From Tetrastigma voinierianum (Eukaryota; Streptophyta; Magnoliopsida; Vitales; Vitaceae): DNA of 64,000 bases. Of the stretch, positions 37,171 through 47,119 are shown piece after piece (position 1 is the first letter of the stretch; each line of letters opens with the position of its first letter). The position numbers were made by a program, and so were the translations under genes. The stretch covers positions 496,001-560,000 of the forward strand of contig JAEQBH010004413.1 of assembly GCA_016808115.1 (NCBI GenBank), written 5' to 3'. The notes under the pieces are model-generated. The model ran no database searches. It was not told the DNA's origin and worked only from the letters and a program-made list of their open reading frames with translations.

Positions 37171-38200
37171 TCTACATCGTTTAGTTCTTTGAATTTAGAG
37201 CGAAAGGAAAGACATACAGGTAAAGTCCCGCATGGGTTGTCTTTGGGGTTTATTAATGTAGTCTGGGTTCGCTAATGTAGTATTTGCGCATGATGCACTC
37301 TTTATCAATTTAGTTTCATTCTTCTCGATATTTTTGAAATGAAAATTTGAGGCTTGGTTAAAGTCTCTTGTTCCCTAATTTTCAAAATAGAATTGAAATA
37401 GGGGTCCACATGCTTAGTTCTCACAAAAAAAATACTAGGGCTTCTACATAGCCTCGGCCCAGAAGAAGGAGAAGAAAATTCCATTCTTTGAAACGTGCAC
37501 AGGGAGAGCACAGGCGCCTGGGAAAACACACCACTATGTGGAGAAGCATACATCTTGCTCTCCCTCTGTCTCTGCAGCCTTGTCGAAGGGCATCGCTTTG
37601 ACTGGGGCAGACGCAGAAAACTCACATGCATCACCTCGTGCCTAAGCATGCCTTCCAGAGTATAATTACATCGAAAGAATACTAAGCTGGAATGGGTTTG
37701 GGATTTAAACCATAGTATGAGGCAAATAGTAGGGTACTATTAGATGTACCTCTGCGCAGCTCAGACAAATTGCACATCTCTCGCTCTTCGACCTCCTCCA
37801 TTTGGTTCTTTATAAAAAAAGATAAATGAATAGCATGACATATTGCATTTTACCTACGAAATATTGTAAGCAATCGCGCTAAAGACATTGCTGATAAATC
37901 ATCAATTCAAAACATTCTAATCTTCAAAAATTACTAGCAAGAAGAATAAAGCGCGTGAGCTTATGCCATTATGGTTTTCGACAAGCGAGCGGAAGAAATA
38001 AAGCAGACATTTCCCATCTTGAAGAAATGGTATTATATTGCTTGCATAATTGTTCTGCTCGTTCTCATCTTTGATTTGGTTCTTCATTATAATCAAATTA
38101 TTTCTTATTTCTTCACCATTTTTTTTTTTGGGTATAGTAGCTTGGGGAATCACAGGCAAGTTTGAAAACGAAATGAGGTTGTGTATGTATCATCTCGATA
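37170..38200 (+). pseudogene. Block X plus truncated CaaX-gene last exon, fused to PPR2 flank
   Basis: Positions 37,430-37,660 match 45,990-46,180 (a GCCTAAGTGTGCC-type repeat). Positions 37,780-38,150 are block X, whose end equals the intron end of the CaaX-type gene. The last exon begins after GGTATAG (about 38,140) and reads as far as GAGGTTGTGTATGTATCAT (38,175-38,193), where it is cut before the final Ile-Leu-stop codons and joined to sequence that lies 3' of the PPR gene in units C and D. A 104-codon hydrophobic frame (38,050-38,364) runs through this join and is an artefact. Confidence 0.55.
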
Positions 38201-38409
38201 AGATAATGGCGGGTTTCTGGAGAACAAAGTTAATTTTCATCGATAGATATTTATCTGGGATATTGTGTGAACTCATCCTTGCCTTCATCGAAGATCACCA
38301 CATTACTTTAGTGAATGGGCTATTGACTTTCTTACATACCTTTCAGTGTTCCAGTCACTCCTGAAAATTTTAAAAGATTAATATTCTATGAAAATTCTTG
38401 AAATTTCTG

Positions 38410-39828
38410 TCACCAAAAATCCCATGAACATGTCCCGTCTTTAAACAAATGGAGCAAGTGTTATCTTGGGGGCGATTTAGTCGCGTTGGCAATCCTGAAC
38501 TCTCGGGTTCTTAATGGCTCGTATGGAGTAGGCCGGGAGGAACAAAACAAATCAGCCCCAATGACCTGCAGTTCCACTCACGGTGGTTAAGCATTGATTT
38601 ATGTATGGATTCTTGACATCATGCCAAACCGAGAACTCATATCAAGAATATCCCTCTTGATCTTTTTACGATTAAGTTTTTTATTGACCTTATATCGACC
38701 TAAAAATGGACTTGACAGGTCATCGTGAGAAAACATGGACTTTGCCTTTATATTTAATCAGTATATCCGGTTCTTTTTTTACTCTGTATCTCTCATTCCT
38801 CTTAATTTGAGCCACCTCGTTCCACATTTCCCTTTGGCGGCATAAAGACTTGGCAGACATAGCTTGCGGGGTTACGAGGCTCTAATTCAGTAAGAATCTG
38901 CTCACCCATTTCGATTTCCATGTCGCCATGGACTCTGCATGAGCTCAGTGAGGTAGCCCGTCGACCGCCCGGGATGTGAGGCATCTTGTTTATAAAATTC
39001 TTGCTGACCTTCGACAGCGCAATGGTCCAAATGATGCATGTGTAGTGATCGGGGATAAATATAATCCCATGTTCTGGTATCATTGATTCAAAATATTGAA
39101 ATCCTTTCTCCAGCTAGTCCACCTTTCTTTACTTACGAGCCAGTAGCGACATTCTTTCAAACAAATCAATCGTCTCATTGGCTTTCCCCGAACTAGGCAT
39201 AGCTTGTGATGTGCAGTCGAAACAACCTCTTGTGTTCATTTCAGCGAACAAGCGATAGGAATCTTTGTACTTCCACATTTACCATACGAGGTAATAAAGG
39301 CGCATTAGATACAGGTTATAAAAAGAAATCAAGCGGCGAGGCTTAATGATGAAATTGGGCACCCTCTTTGTAGCTTCTTTGAATTAGCACATGAGCTAAT
39401 AACACTTCACAGGGTAAAATCATGCGCTCCAGCCCATTTCTCTGCGTCTCGAAAAGAAAATCTTTACGGCTTCTTGGCTGAACCCGTTCGGCCATAACCC
39501 TGACATTGCAGTCCAAGCTACATTCTTTTGAGTCATTCTCTCGAATATTGTTTCTCGGTTTATGCTTTTACACTTGGAATACATTTCAGAGCACTTCCGT
39601 AGACATTATCCTTATGGTGGGTTCTTATTACATAAGCATGAATTTGTTTCCACTTCTCCCGAGGGCGGAGCTCCTGAGTGGTCGAGACGGCTTCGAATGT
39701 AAGGCGATCCATGGTGAATCACGCGATATCATCTCCCGAACATATCATTGCCTCTCTCTCGTCCCGATTCTGCATTGCTTGGCAAATCATGGTTGTCAAT
39801 GGAATCTCCATGAGCCGTGAAGCAAGCG
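38410..39828 (-). pseudogene. PPR2: DYW-class pentatricopeptide protein, 5' end cut by an LTR
   Basis: The C-terminus is recognisable: a DFW stop at 38,410-38,412 preceded by a Cys-Ser pair (one codon of the CSCGDFW motif is missing). Upstream lie the E region and PPR motifs in shifted frames (IPDHYTCII, SKNFINKMP and SLSSCRVHGDMEI within 38,802-39,083). Homology to PPR1 continues to about 39,828 (the FREM region), then stops abruptly at the LTR piece. Many frameshifts occur. The HSE motif of the DYW deaminase-like domain is lost here. Confidence 0.8.
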
Positions 39829-40953
39829 TTTATTCGAGGGCGAGGTTTGGTTAAGTATGAGGGTTTCTTATTCAGAAACAATATTCTAAAATACATTTTG
39901 TGAAAATATGTGTTTGGTTAAGTAATTCGAATCAGTGCTTGTGTTTGAAAGTGTAGTGAAATTTAATTTGGTGTTTAATGATTTCATAACATGTTGTATG
40001 AATTAATTTTTATGTAAATATATTCATGTTTATATATTGCATGTGGTTTAAGGCGTATTGGAGCTGGCATGTGATTCCATATGCCTTTGGAACATCCCAG
40101 GACCATGGAATTAGTGCATGAGATGAGTCCCCAGAGAAAACGGTTCGGAGTATCTAAAATCGGAGGGTATTCGAAGCTAATGTGTCCCGGCCCAGTCGGA
40201 GCGGCCCGGTTGATATTTATTCATTCGGAGGGTAGTCATTAAAGCCCAAATATATCAGCGTGGGCTGGCCCGAGTTGATATATTCATGGAGGATGAATCC
40301 CACGAACAAATAATATATCGATCGTCGGACGTGATTGATATATATTCGTGGAGAGTTGTATCCTTGAATATTCTCATCTACGGGGCTTAGGCGAGTGTGA
40401 AGTCGGTGAGGACTCGGGATACGAGGTTGGTAATGTAGACATTAGTAGGATCATGTTTTTACTTGAGTGTGTTTACTTTGGAGCATTCTGTGCGCTTGGG
40501 TGGTGAGTAAGCGCTTAGGGCGGTCTCTGCGAGGGCTGCGGCTGTGATCGTGGGACCACCTTTTCTGAGTACCGGGGAGCGTCACGAGGAAACTGACTAG
40601 ATCCTGAGATTTATTGTGAAGAAAGGGTTCTTGGCATGGTGGTTGTACATGTATTAGAACTCTTTAAGTTTAATATATGTATTGTTTAAAACAAAAATAT
40701 TAGCTCTTTATAGCTATTGGGTATATAGTTGGTTTCTAGTTGGCATATCACGTTAGTCTACTTTGTTTATGGGCGATGGCGCGTGGATATATATATTGTA
40801 TATATTGAATTTGTTTAGGACGGTATATGATCTGTATTTGGGTAGATTTCCGTCTGAGAGACTAGATTTTCAGTGGTGTCGGGTAGCCGACGTCGTACTG
40901 TATTCCGATGGAGTTGGTGTCAGCGGACCCCGGGTTTTGGGGCGTCACAGGAA
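39828..40953 (+). mobile_element. 5'-truncated gypsy-type LTR fragment
   Basis: It corresponds to the last about 1.05 kb of the LTR at 35.6-37.17 kb, with the same sequence order from the GTTTAATTCGAGTAATTC-like region to AGCGGACCCCGGGTTTTGGGGCGTCACAG. It directly abuts PPR2. The missing first part suggests a deletion spanning the junction rather than a simple insertion. Confidence 0.65.
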
Positions 40954-42290
40954 AAGAGGGTGATAAATCCTATATTGGATCTCTAAAGAAATTATTGATG
41001 AAATAAAATTTCGAATGGTAGAGATTTAATTGATGAAATAAGTCAGATAAACTTTCATTTTGAGTGTAGATGTCATTTCATTTTATAACCTCAAGCTGAA
41101 AAATACCAAAATATATCTTATTACAATGATTTACTGACTCACGCTATTAACAAAAAACGAGAGCTAATTTATGGAACAGCATTTTGAAATATAAAAGACT
41201 AAGGTGAGGTTGTTTTTCTTATGCTTAATAGATTTTTTTAGTTTTAATGATAAAATAGTATTTAATGGCATTAAGTATTAAATTAACAACGTTAGATAGT
41301 GAGTAGAGGGATGAGGGTGGAGTTATTTGGGTTCTCGCTGTGCATCCTTTAATGGGACGAGTTTGATTTAATTATGTCGAGTTTTAACGAGTTGAGTTTA
41401 TTTTACACCGAACTGAATGAGTTGGAGACCAGGTTGGTATTATTATTAACCGATTATATTTTAAAAATATTTGATTATTATTTTATTTTATATTTTAATA
41501 TAAATAATAATAATAATTATAACGTTGCACAATAAATAATTTATAAAAATTCATAATATTTGAAGTGAGAAAAGGAAAGATGGGAAATAACGTTGAGTTG
41601 GAAAACTGATACTCATGAATTATTTTTATCCATTAATATAATATAATATTTTGTATTATTTTGTGTGTTTACACTGGGAGTCCACGCCACGTGAATAATG
41701 AAAGGTGAAAGTCCCTTTATATCAGTTATGCTTTATTTATTCAAACCCTCTGTTATGTTTTATATGGGTGACTTGTTTTGCTTTCCAAAAAGTAGTCTGA
41801 AAACAGAAAAAAATGTTGTTCTTGGTTGGAAAAGAAGGAACTTTCCAATGCACAGGTCTTCAAAGTTCTTCTTTAGGAATAAAAAGGAAATTTCCAAGTA
41901 AATGGTCATAAAAATTGTTGCCTATTTATGAAATTAATTTCACCCTGTCTCTTCTTTGATTTAATACTTGGACATGAAGGGCGGCCCCTCTCTCATTTTC
42001 CTCACAGTCTTTCCTCATTATGTGAATTCATGCCTCATTTATTGTCCCACTATGAAATCATTGGTGATAAATAACCTATTTTCTCCTTTGGAGAAATAAA
42101 TGTTAGAAAATAGTTAATGAAATTAATGATATTCATTGAATAATATAATTATTCGTTCAGAATTCTAAGAATCTAAGTTTATTTCCTCGTTCAGAATTCG
42201 AGTGAGAAGTCTACGATTATCTCTGTGTGGTAGTCTATATATAGGACATCAGAATCTTCAAAGTGACTACATAAATAAAAGCATGTGTTT
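40954..42290. pseudogene. Unit C: RLP locus with the RLP body deleted
   Basis: Positions 40,965-41,110 equal the unit A left edge and 41,170-41,560 equal the G-rich dispersed repeat. At about 41,560 the sequence switches straight to the RLP upstream region (GAAGTGAGAAAAGGAAAGATGGGAAATAACGTTG, compare 24,805). So the CaaX-gene part and the entire RLP coding region (roughly 5 kb in unit B) are missing. Positions 41,885-42,290 equal 7,440-7,900. The 67-codon frame at 41,698 lies in the former upstream region and is not a gene. Confidence 0.65.
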
Positions 42291-43030
42291 TATAAAAATT
42301 TCATGTTTCGTTATCACGTGGTAGGCGTATAATGCATAAATTGATAAAAGCGAAATGATTTTTACTTTATGAAAATACGTAGACGATATGGCCAAATGAA
42401 TTGTAATTGGTTATTGAATAAGCATTATAGATACGTGTTATGCTGGGTTGGTTATTGAAAATTATAAAAGTATTGTTTTATAAAAGTGCGTATTTCGATT
42501 TAAAATGAAATAGAAGAGAATAGAAATATAGAGAAGCAGCTAGCGTGAAAATCTCTTAGTGTGTTATTTATCCCAGCAGATGTAGAGTAAATAGTGCAGT
42601 GAAACTGTGGCAATAGAGCCTTGTCAAGCGTTCGGAGGAGAAGTAAAACTCCGCGCACGCATCCATGGAATTGAATTGACTCTTTTTGTATAAAGTATAT
42701 TTTTAAGTTAAACTCTTATTCTATTTTGTAAATGTTTTTTATATTGAAAACAATGATAAATTTTGTAAATGATGGTACAAATGTGAGAGTTATCCCAAAA
42801 TGATGGACTTTTTACAAAATGTTTAGTTTCCGTAAAAATGTTTAATGTATATTTTTATGTATACCTAATGAGTATTTGAAATGCGTTTGGTATTGAAAAT
42901 GTATTCACATTTGTGTTGAATTTTTTTTTTTGTATTTGGATTGGAAATGAAAGTGAGCAAGCGTTCGCCCGGTCTGGTTGGTCGCCAATTGGGTTAAGAT
43001 TCGGGTGCGGGCGCGTCGAGATGCTACATT
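42290..43030 (+). mobile_element. LTR-like fragment
   Basis: This sequence of gypsy-LTR character ends CGGTCTGGTTGGTCGCCAATTGGG...GGGCGCGTCGAGATG. It has no counterpart in units A, B or D at this place, so it is an insertion. Neither a start nor a target duplication was found. Confidence 0.4.
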
Positions 43031-43250
43031 CTTTAGGTGTCAATCTAAAATTATTTTAAAAATCAACATATTTTTAATTGTTTTAAAATTAAAAATATTA
43101 ATGTGATAAAATTAAAAATAAAGTAATCATTAATTTTTAAGAAAAGTATTAATAAGAAAGAAATGAAATATTTAATATTGAAATTCTAATTTAATTAAGT
43201 TAAATTTATGGAATAATATAAAATAATTTTTTAAATTTGTATTTAGGGTC
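43030..43250. repeat. AT-rich block shared with 15,130-15,340
   Basis: The near-identical series includes AATCAACATATTTTTA, GAAATGAAATATTTAATATT and AATTTAATTAAGTTAAATTTATGGAATAATA. It is array DNA upstream of the PPR 3' flank in units A and C. Confidence 0.65.
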
Positions 43251-43800
43251 TAACTTACTTTTCTCCCCCACCTTTTTTCAAATATGTTATCCTGAAAACC
43301 AACTCACATATACAATAATACAAAAGAAAATAGAAGAAAAAACAAATCGAAATCCCCAATCGAAATCCACGTTGCAAAACCAAATGCAACCCAACGTTAA
43401 CCGATAAGGGTGGGTACTGTGCTTTTTTGACCTTACGATATTTTGAATTAAAAATTGGGTACATTATGTTTAAGTACCCTGAGTGAAAAATAATTATAAG
43501 GATCCATAAAGTGGCAGAAACGGAGAAAAGTGCATTTTGAAACTAATTCCTTTTGGTACACTGTTTCATCAGATGCGAATTGCCCTCCAAGCAATGGGCC
43601 CCACTCCCTCTTCTCCACTGCTTGGAGGGCAAATTCGTCCTCTGCTTTTGAGGGAACTGTTTGGATACATCAAAGAGTAATTATATTCCTCATAATGCAC
43701 CTTGTTCGTTGCTGCCACTTTTTGGGTCCCCTGTTTAATGTTTTTTTCCCCTCAGGGAACTTAAACATAAATTTGCCCTTGAAAATTTAAAATTTCATGG
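43250..43800. other. Unit C-specific segment containing a strong hairpin
   Basis: I see no counterpart of this segment in the other units. It holds an inverted repeat: CGAATTGCCCTCCAAGCA (43,576-43,593) pairs with TGCTTGGAGGGCAAATTCG (43,619-43,637) with a single bulged A and a 25-nt loop. An 86-codon plus-strand frame (43,530-43,790) spans the hairpin and has no recognisable domain. Confidence 0.55.
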
Positions 43801-44868
43801 CTATTAAGATTAAGCCCAAGCATGGGATATAGGTAACAATACTAATATTTTGTGATATATCTTGAAATTTTAAACACTGATTTCAATTGGATCATATTTG
43901 AATATATAGTTTTTTAATAAAAATATATTCAAAAGACACATTTAGAAAATGGCAAAAAAATTAAATAGTTTGGATTTACTGTTCAACGATTTTTTTTTTT
44001 TTAATTCAATACAATAAATTATGAAAAAATTTAAAAACAAACCCACCTTAGAATGACTTCATAAGTGATACAACATCCCATTGCAAGTTCTTGGTAGGAA
44101 AAAAAAAAGAAATTTCCTGGTCCATTTGCAAACGTGTCTAACCATTTTCTAATCAAGCAGACAACAAATGCGCTTTAATATATGACAGACAAAGCATCAA
44201 AGTATATATTATTATTTGCAATCTGATCAATAAACAAAGAAGCTGTAAATCAACTCACATTAAAAGATGAGGAAACTCCACTAATATTTGCTTTTGTGTA
44301 CCCTATCTTCTATTTAGTATGACCACTTCCCTAGATTCTGTAGTTAAGCTATCAAACTTTTCAAGACCTCCAGATAATATCGTAAGAGTTCTGATCAATA
44401 GATATCACCTTTTTTCTGTGGTGTACATCATACTACAATGTTTGAGCCCCAAACCCTTAGAGCAACGTTGAAAGTGTTTCAGAGCTGCAGGAAAAGATAA
44501 GAGCTCTTACCTGGTCAAGCTGTGAATACAAACACTGATGTTCTCTAACCAGATGAAGTACCACCATACTTTGCTACAATTGGCATTAGTATGATCTCAC
44601 ATTCTCCATTTGCACCATGCTGCGGTTTCTTTCAAGTATATCTAACAAGATAATGAAGCAAATTCTTGGAGAACAAAGTTAATTTTCATCTGACATGGAT
44701 ATTTATCTAGGACCATTGTGACTGAATTCATCCCTGCCTTCATGGAAGATCACCACTTTGCTTTAGTGAATAGACTTATTCAGCTTTCTGCCCTGCTCCG
44801 TGTTTCAGTCACTCACCTGAAAATTTTGAAGATTCTAATATTCTATGAAAATCCTTGGAGAACTCTGT
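43800..44868. other. PPR3 3' flank
   Basis: The sequence is shared with 15,520-16,283 and 47,630-48,673. It includes AAATTTGGGATATAGGTAA, GTGATACAACATCCC and GACCACTTCCCTAGATTCTG. It lies downstream of the PPR stop and holds no gene. Confidence 0.6.
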
Positions 44869-45715
44869 CACCAAAAATCCCCACATGAACTTGTCCCATC
44901 TTTAAACAAATTGAACCGAACTGCATCCCTTACTAGTATCTCTCTCTGTGTTATCTTGGAAATGAATTTAGTTTGATTGTGGCAATCACCAGACTCTCAG
45001 GTTCTTAATAACCGTATGTATAGGCAGGAGAGACAAACAATCAACTAAAAGCAATAACAAGTTTCCATTGTGGTGGTTAAGCATTTTTATCTTTATCAGT
45101 TATTCAACATGAAGGCAAACACCCATATGGGAATATATCCCTCTTCAATCATTTTACAGTTAAGTTTTTCCAAACCAGCATATATCTGACCTAAAATGGA
45201 TTTGACTGGTCATCAGTAGAAAACATGCACTTGCCTTTATATTTAATCAACTGTCCAGTTTCTTTTTTACTCTCTTATCTCTCATTCCTCTTCTTAAGCT
45301 GAGCCACCTCGTTTCCATTTCGGCCCCAGCATAAAGACTTGAAAACAGACTGCAGTTGCAGTTCTGAAGGCTCATTCAGTAGAAGAATCAGCTGCCCATT
45401 TCCCAATTTCCATGTCACATTGGACTCTACATAGGCTCAGCAAGGTAGCCCATCCAACCCACGTCAGGATATGGCAGGCATCTTGTTATAAAATTTCCCT
45501 TCTTCCAACTTTCTGGCTGTTTGCTTAGTCAATGATGCATGTGTGTAGTGATCAGGGATAGTATAATCCCATGTTCTTATATCATTGATTCAGAAATAAA
45601 TACAAGTCCTTTCTCCACTAGTCCTGCTCTACTGCAAGCTGAAAGAAAGGACCCCAATAATCTAAACTCCATCTTGGTTTCAACCAATGGCCAACTTATT
45701 CTTTCAAAAAAATAG
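44869..45715 (-). pseudogene. PPR3: C-terminal E/DYW stub of a pentatricopeptide protein
   Basis: The stop at 44,869-44,871 closes KDGTSSCGDFW. Upstream on the minus strand come RDAVRFNLFKD, a degraded GDCHN region, QIYAGLEKLNCKMIEEGYIP, then the E+ and E motifs (IKYKGK) and finally LSACSRAGLVEKGL (near 45,640). Homology ends at about 45,715, where a GGCTTCTCTACATTGTGATG repeat and an (AC)n(TA)n tract begin, so all PPR repeats before the last are absent. The HSE motif is altered (AATGGA in place of AGTGAG). The DYW domain would be the deaminase-like part of an RNA editing factor. Without the RNA-binding array it is a relic. Confidence 0.8.
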
Positions 45716-45745
45716 GCTTCTCTACATTGTGATGAGAGTTTCTTT

Positions 45746-45747
<2 letters not shown>
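45716..45747. repeat. GGCTTCT...GAGAGTTTCTTT repeat copy at PPR3 break
   Basis: This is a short copy of the motif repeated at 1,500-1,760 and near 26,150. It sits exactly between truncated PPR3 and the microsatellite. Confidence 0.5.

Positions 45748-45812
<65 letters not shown>
45748..45812. repeat. (AC)n(TA)n compound microsatellite
   Basis: About 21 AC units are followed by about 11 TA units. The Cys-Val and Ile-Tyr repeat frames on the minus strand derive from it. Confidence 0.98.
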
Positions 45813-45813
<1 letters not shown>

Positions 45814-46262
45814 GACTCAAAAAAGCATGATGTTGTGTTGAATTACGAGAGGTCAGCAGGCGTTTTTGATTTAGCGACAAAAAGGGGAGATGTAACTCCA
45901 TCTCTACCTTAGCCTTGAAGGCCACAAAGAAGATGATCTTTGATTGAAAGTGCTCACTCTATAGCCTTGACCAAGGTGGAGATCTAGATGAAAGTTAATA
46001 AGTATAAAAATTTCCAAAGGTGACTAATAAACAACCAAAATTGCCAAAAATTGCTAAAGGCGTGCCTAGGGAGAGCCTCGCGCCTCATTCTCGCCATGTC
46101 AAAGGGGCGTTGCCTTGACTTAGGCGAGGTGCTGAGAGCTCGCATCGTGTTCTCGTGCCTAAGTGTGCCTTTTACAACAATGGTTCTATCATAAAATACT
46201 TATACAACAGGTTTAGGATTCAGACCATAGAAAGAGGGCTTCAAACGTAGGTAATGTTAGAT
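45813..46262. repeat. Spacer with a GCCT-rich dispersed repeat
   Basis: Positions 46,050-46,180 have the pattern GGCGTGCCTAGG...GCCTCGCGCCTC...TTAGGCGAGGTGC, a repeat type seen widely in plant DNA, shared with 37,490-37,660. No gene is seen. Confidence 0.45.
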
Positions 46263-46475
46263 GAAATAAAGATCAAATAAATGAGTCCAGACCTAGCTCA
46301 AGTGGTTAAAGAGACGAGGAGGGTATAAGAAGGGGAGGGGTTCAAGGTTTGAATCCCAATAGGAATAGATTTGTGTTACTATGATGTAATGCAAAGTGAA
46401 AAGATGTAAAAAAAAATCCAATAGATAGGAACGTGCCTCAACCGAATAAAGCTTAATCCTAAATTGTATGGTTAT
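46263..46475 (+). mobile_element. tRNA-derived SINE
   Basis: It carries an A box-like TAGCTCAAGTGG (46,294-46,305) and a B box-like GGTTTGAATCC (46,346-46,356), spaced about 40 nt as in RNA polymerase III promoters, and an A-rich stretch downstream. TTAGAT occurs on both sides (46,257-46,262 and 46,476-46,481). The paralogous sequence at 37,740 (ATTAGATGTACCTC) lacks the insert, which acts as an empty site. Plant SINEs are short non-autonomous retroelements moved by LINE enzymes. The family is not identified. Confidence 0.65.
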
Positions 46476-46499
46476 TTAGATCTATACATACTACTTCCC

Positions 46500-47119
46500 A
46501 ACTCAAACAAAATTGCATATCTCTCTCTTCTAACCCTCCTCCATTTGGTTCTTTATGAAAATAGATATAAATGAATAGCATGCCATATTACATTTTACCC
46601 CTATGAAATATTATAAACAAAAAGGCATTGAAGACCAGCATCCCCAATAAACTATCAATTCAAAAGATTCTCAAGTTAAAATTTAATGCCAGAAGAAGCA
46701 TAAAAAACTGGCAGAAGTATAGCTTATGCCATTATGGTTTTAACAATAATGAAGAAATAGAACAAATATTTTTTTTTAAATGGACAGCAAATATTACTGT
46801 ACTTGCACTGTTACCTCTTTCTTTTATGCCCAGTTTTGGTTCTGGTTATAATCCAATTATTTCTTATTTCTTCACCATTTATTTGAATGGCTTACAATCA
46901 AACTGAAAAATACCAAAAATATCAACTTCTGTAGATTTTTTGGCACTACTGCCTATAACGAAAATGAGCATTATGGAGCAACAATTTGAAAAATAAAGAC
47001 TAAGTCTTACTAAGGCTTTTTCAAACTTCAAAGGCAAAATTTCATAGTTTCTAACAGAAACAAGGGATACTGACAACAAGGCTGAAGACAATAGAGGTTG
47101 TGTATGTATCATTCTTTGA
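46500..47119 (+). pseudogene. Unit D relic of the CaaX-type gene with intact last exon
   Basis: Block X (46,500-46,890) is followed by a short remnant (46,970-47,055) and then the last exon. This reads in one frame ETRDTDNKAEDNRG to CVCIIL and stop at 47,117-47,119. Compared with unit B, the exon holding VQWMDFLGKEL and the whole intron are gone (joining at GGCAAAATTTCATAGTTTC near 47,040). The acidic linker and the CIIL ending are conserved despite many changes around them. Not functional without upstream exons. Open frames at 46,628-46,906 and 47,154-47,339 are incidental. Confidence 0.6.

Noticed and set aside
37305..37649. 114-codon minus-strand frame
   Set aside because: It covers a dispersed GCCT-rich repeat shared with 46.0 kb where the frame is not kept.
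45577..45925. Minus-strand frames with Cys-Val and Ile-Tyr repeats
   Set aside because: Translation of the (AC)n(TA)n microsatellite; only the PPR part to the left (LSACSRAGLVEKG) is real.
46346..46356. Possible tRNA gene from GGTTTGAATCC
   Set aside because: The spacing from the A box is too long and no acceptor stem can be formed; it fits a tRNA-derived SINE better.
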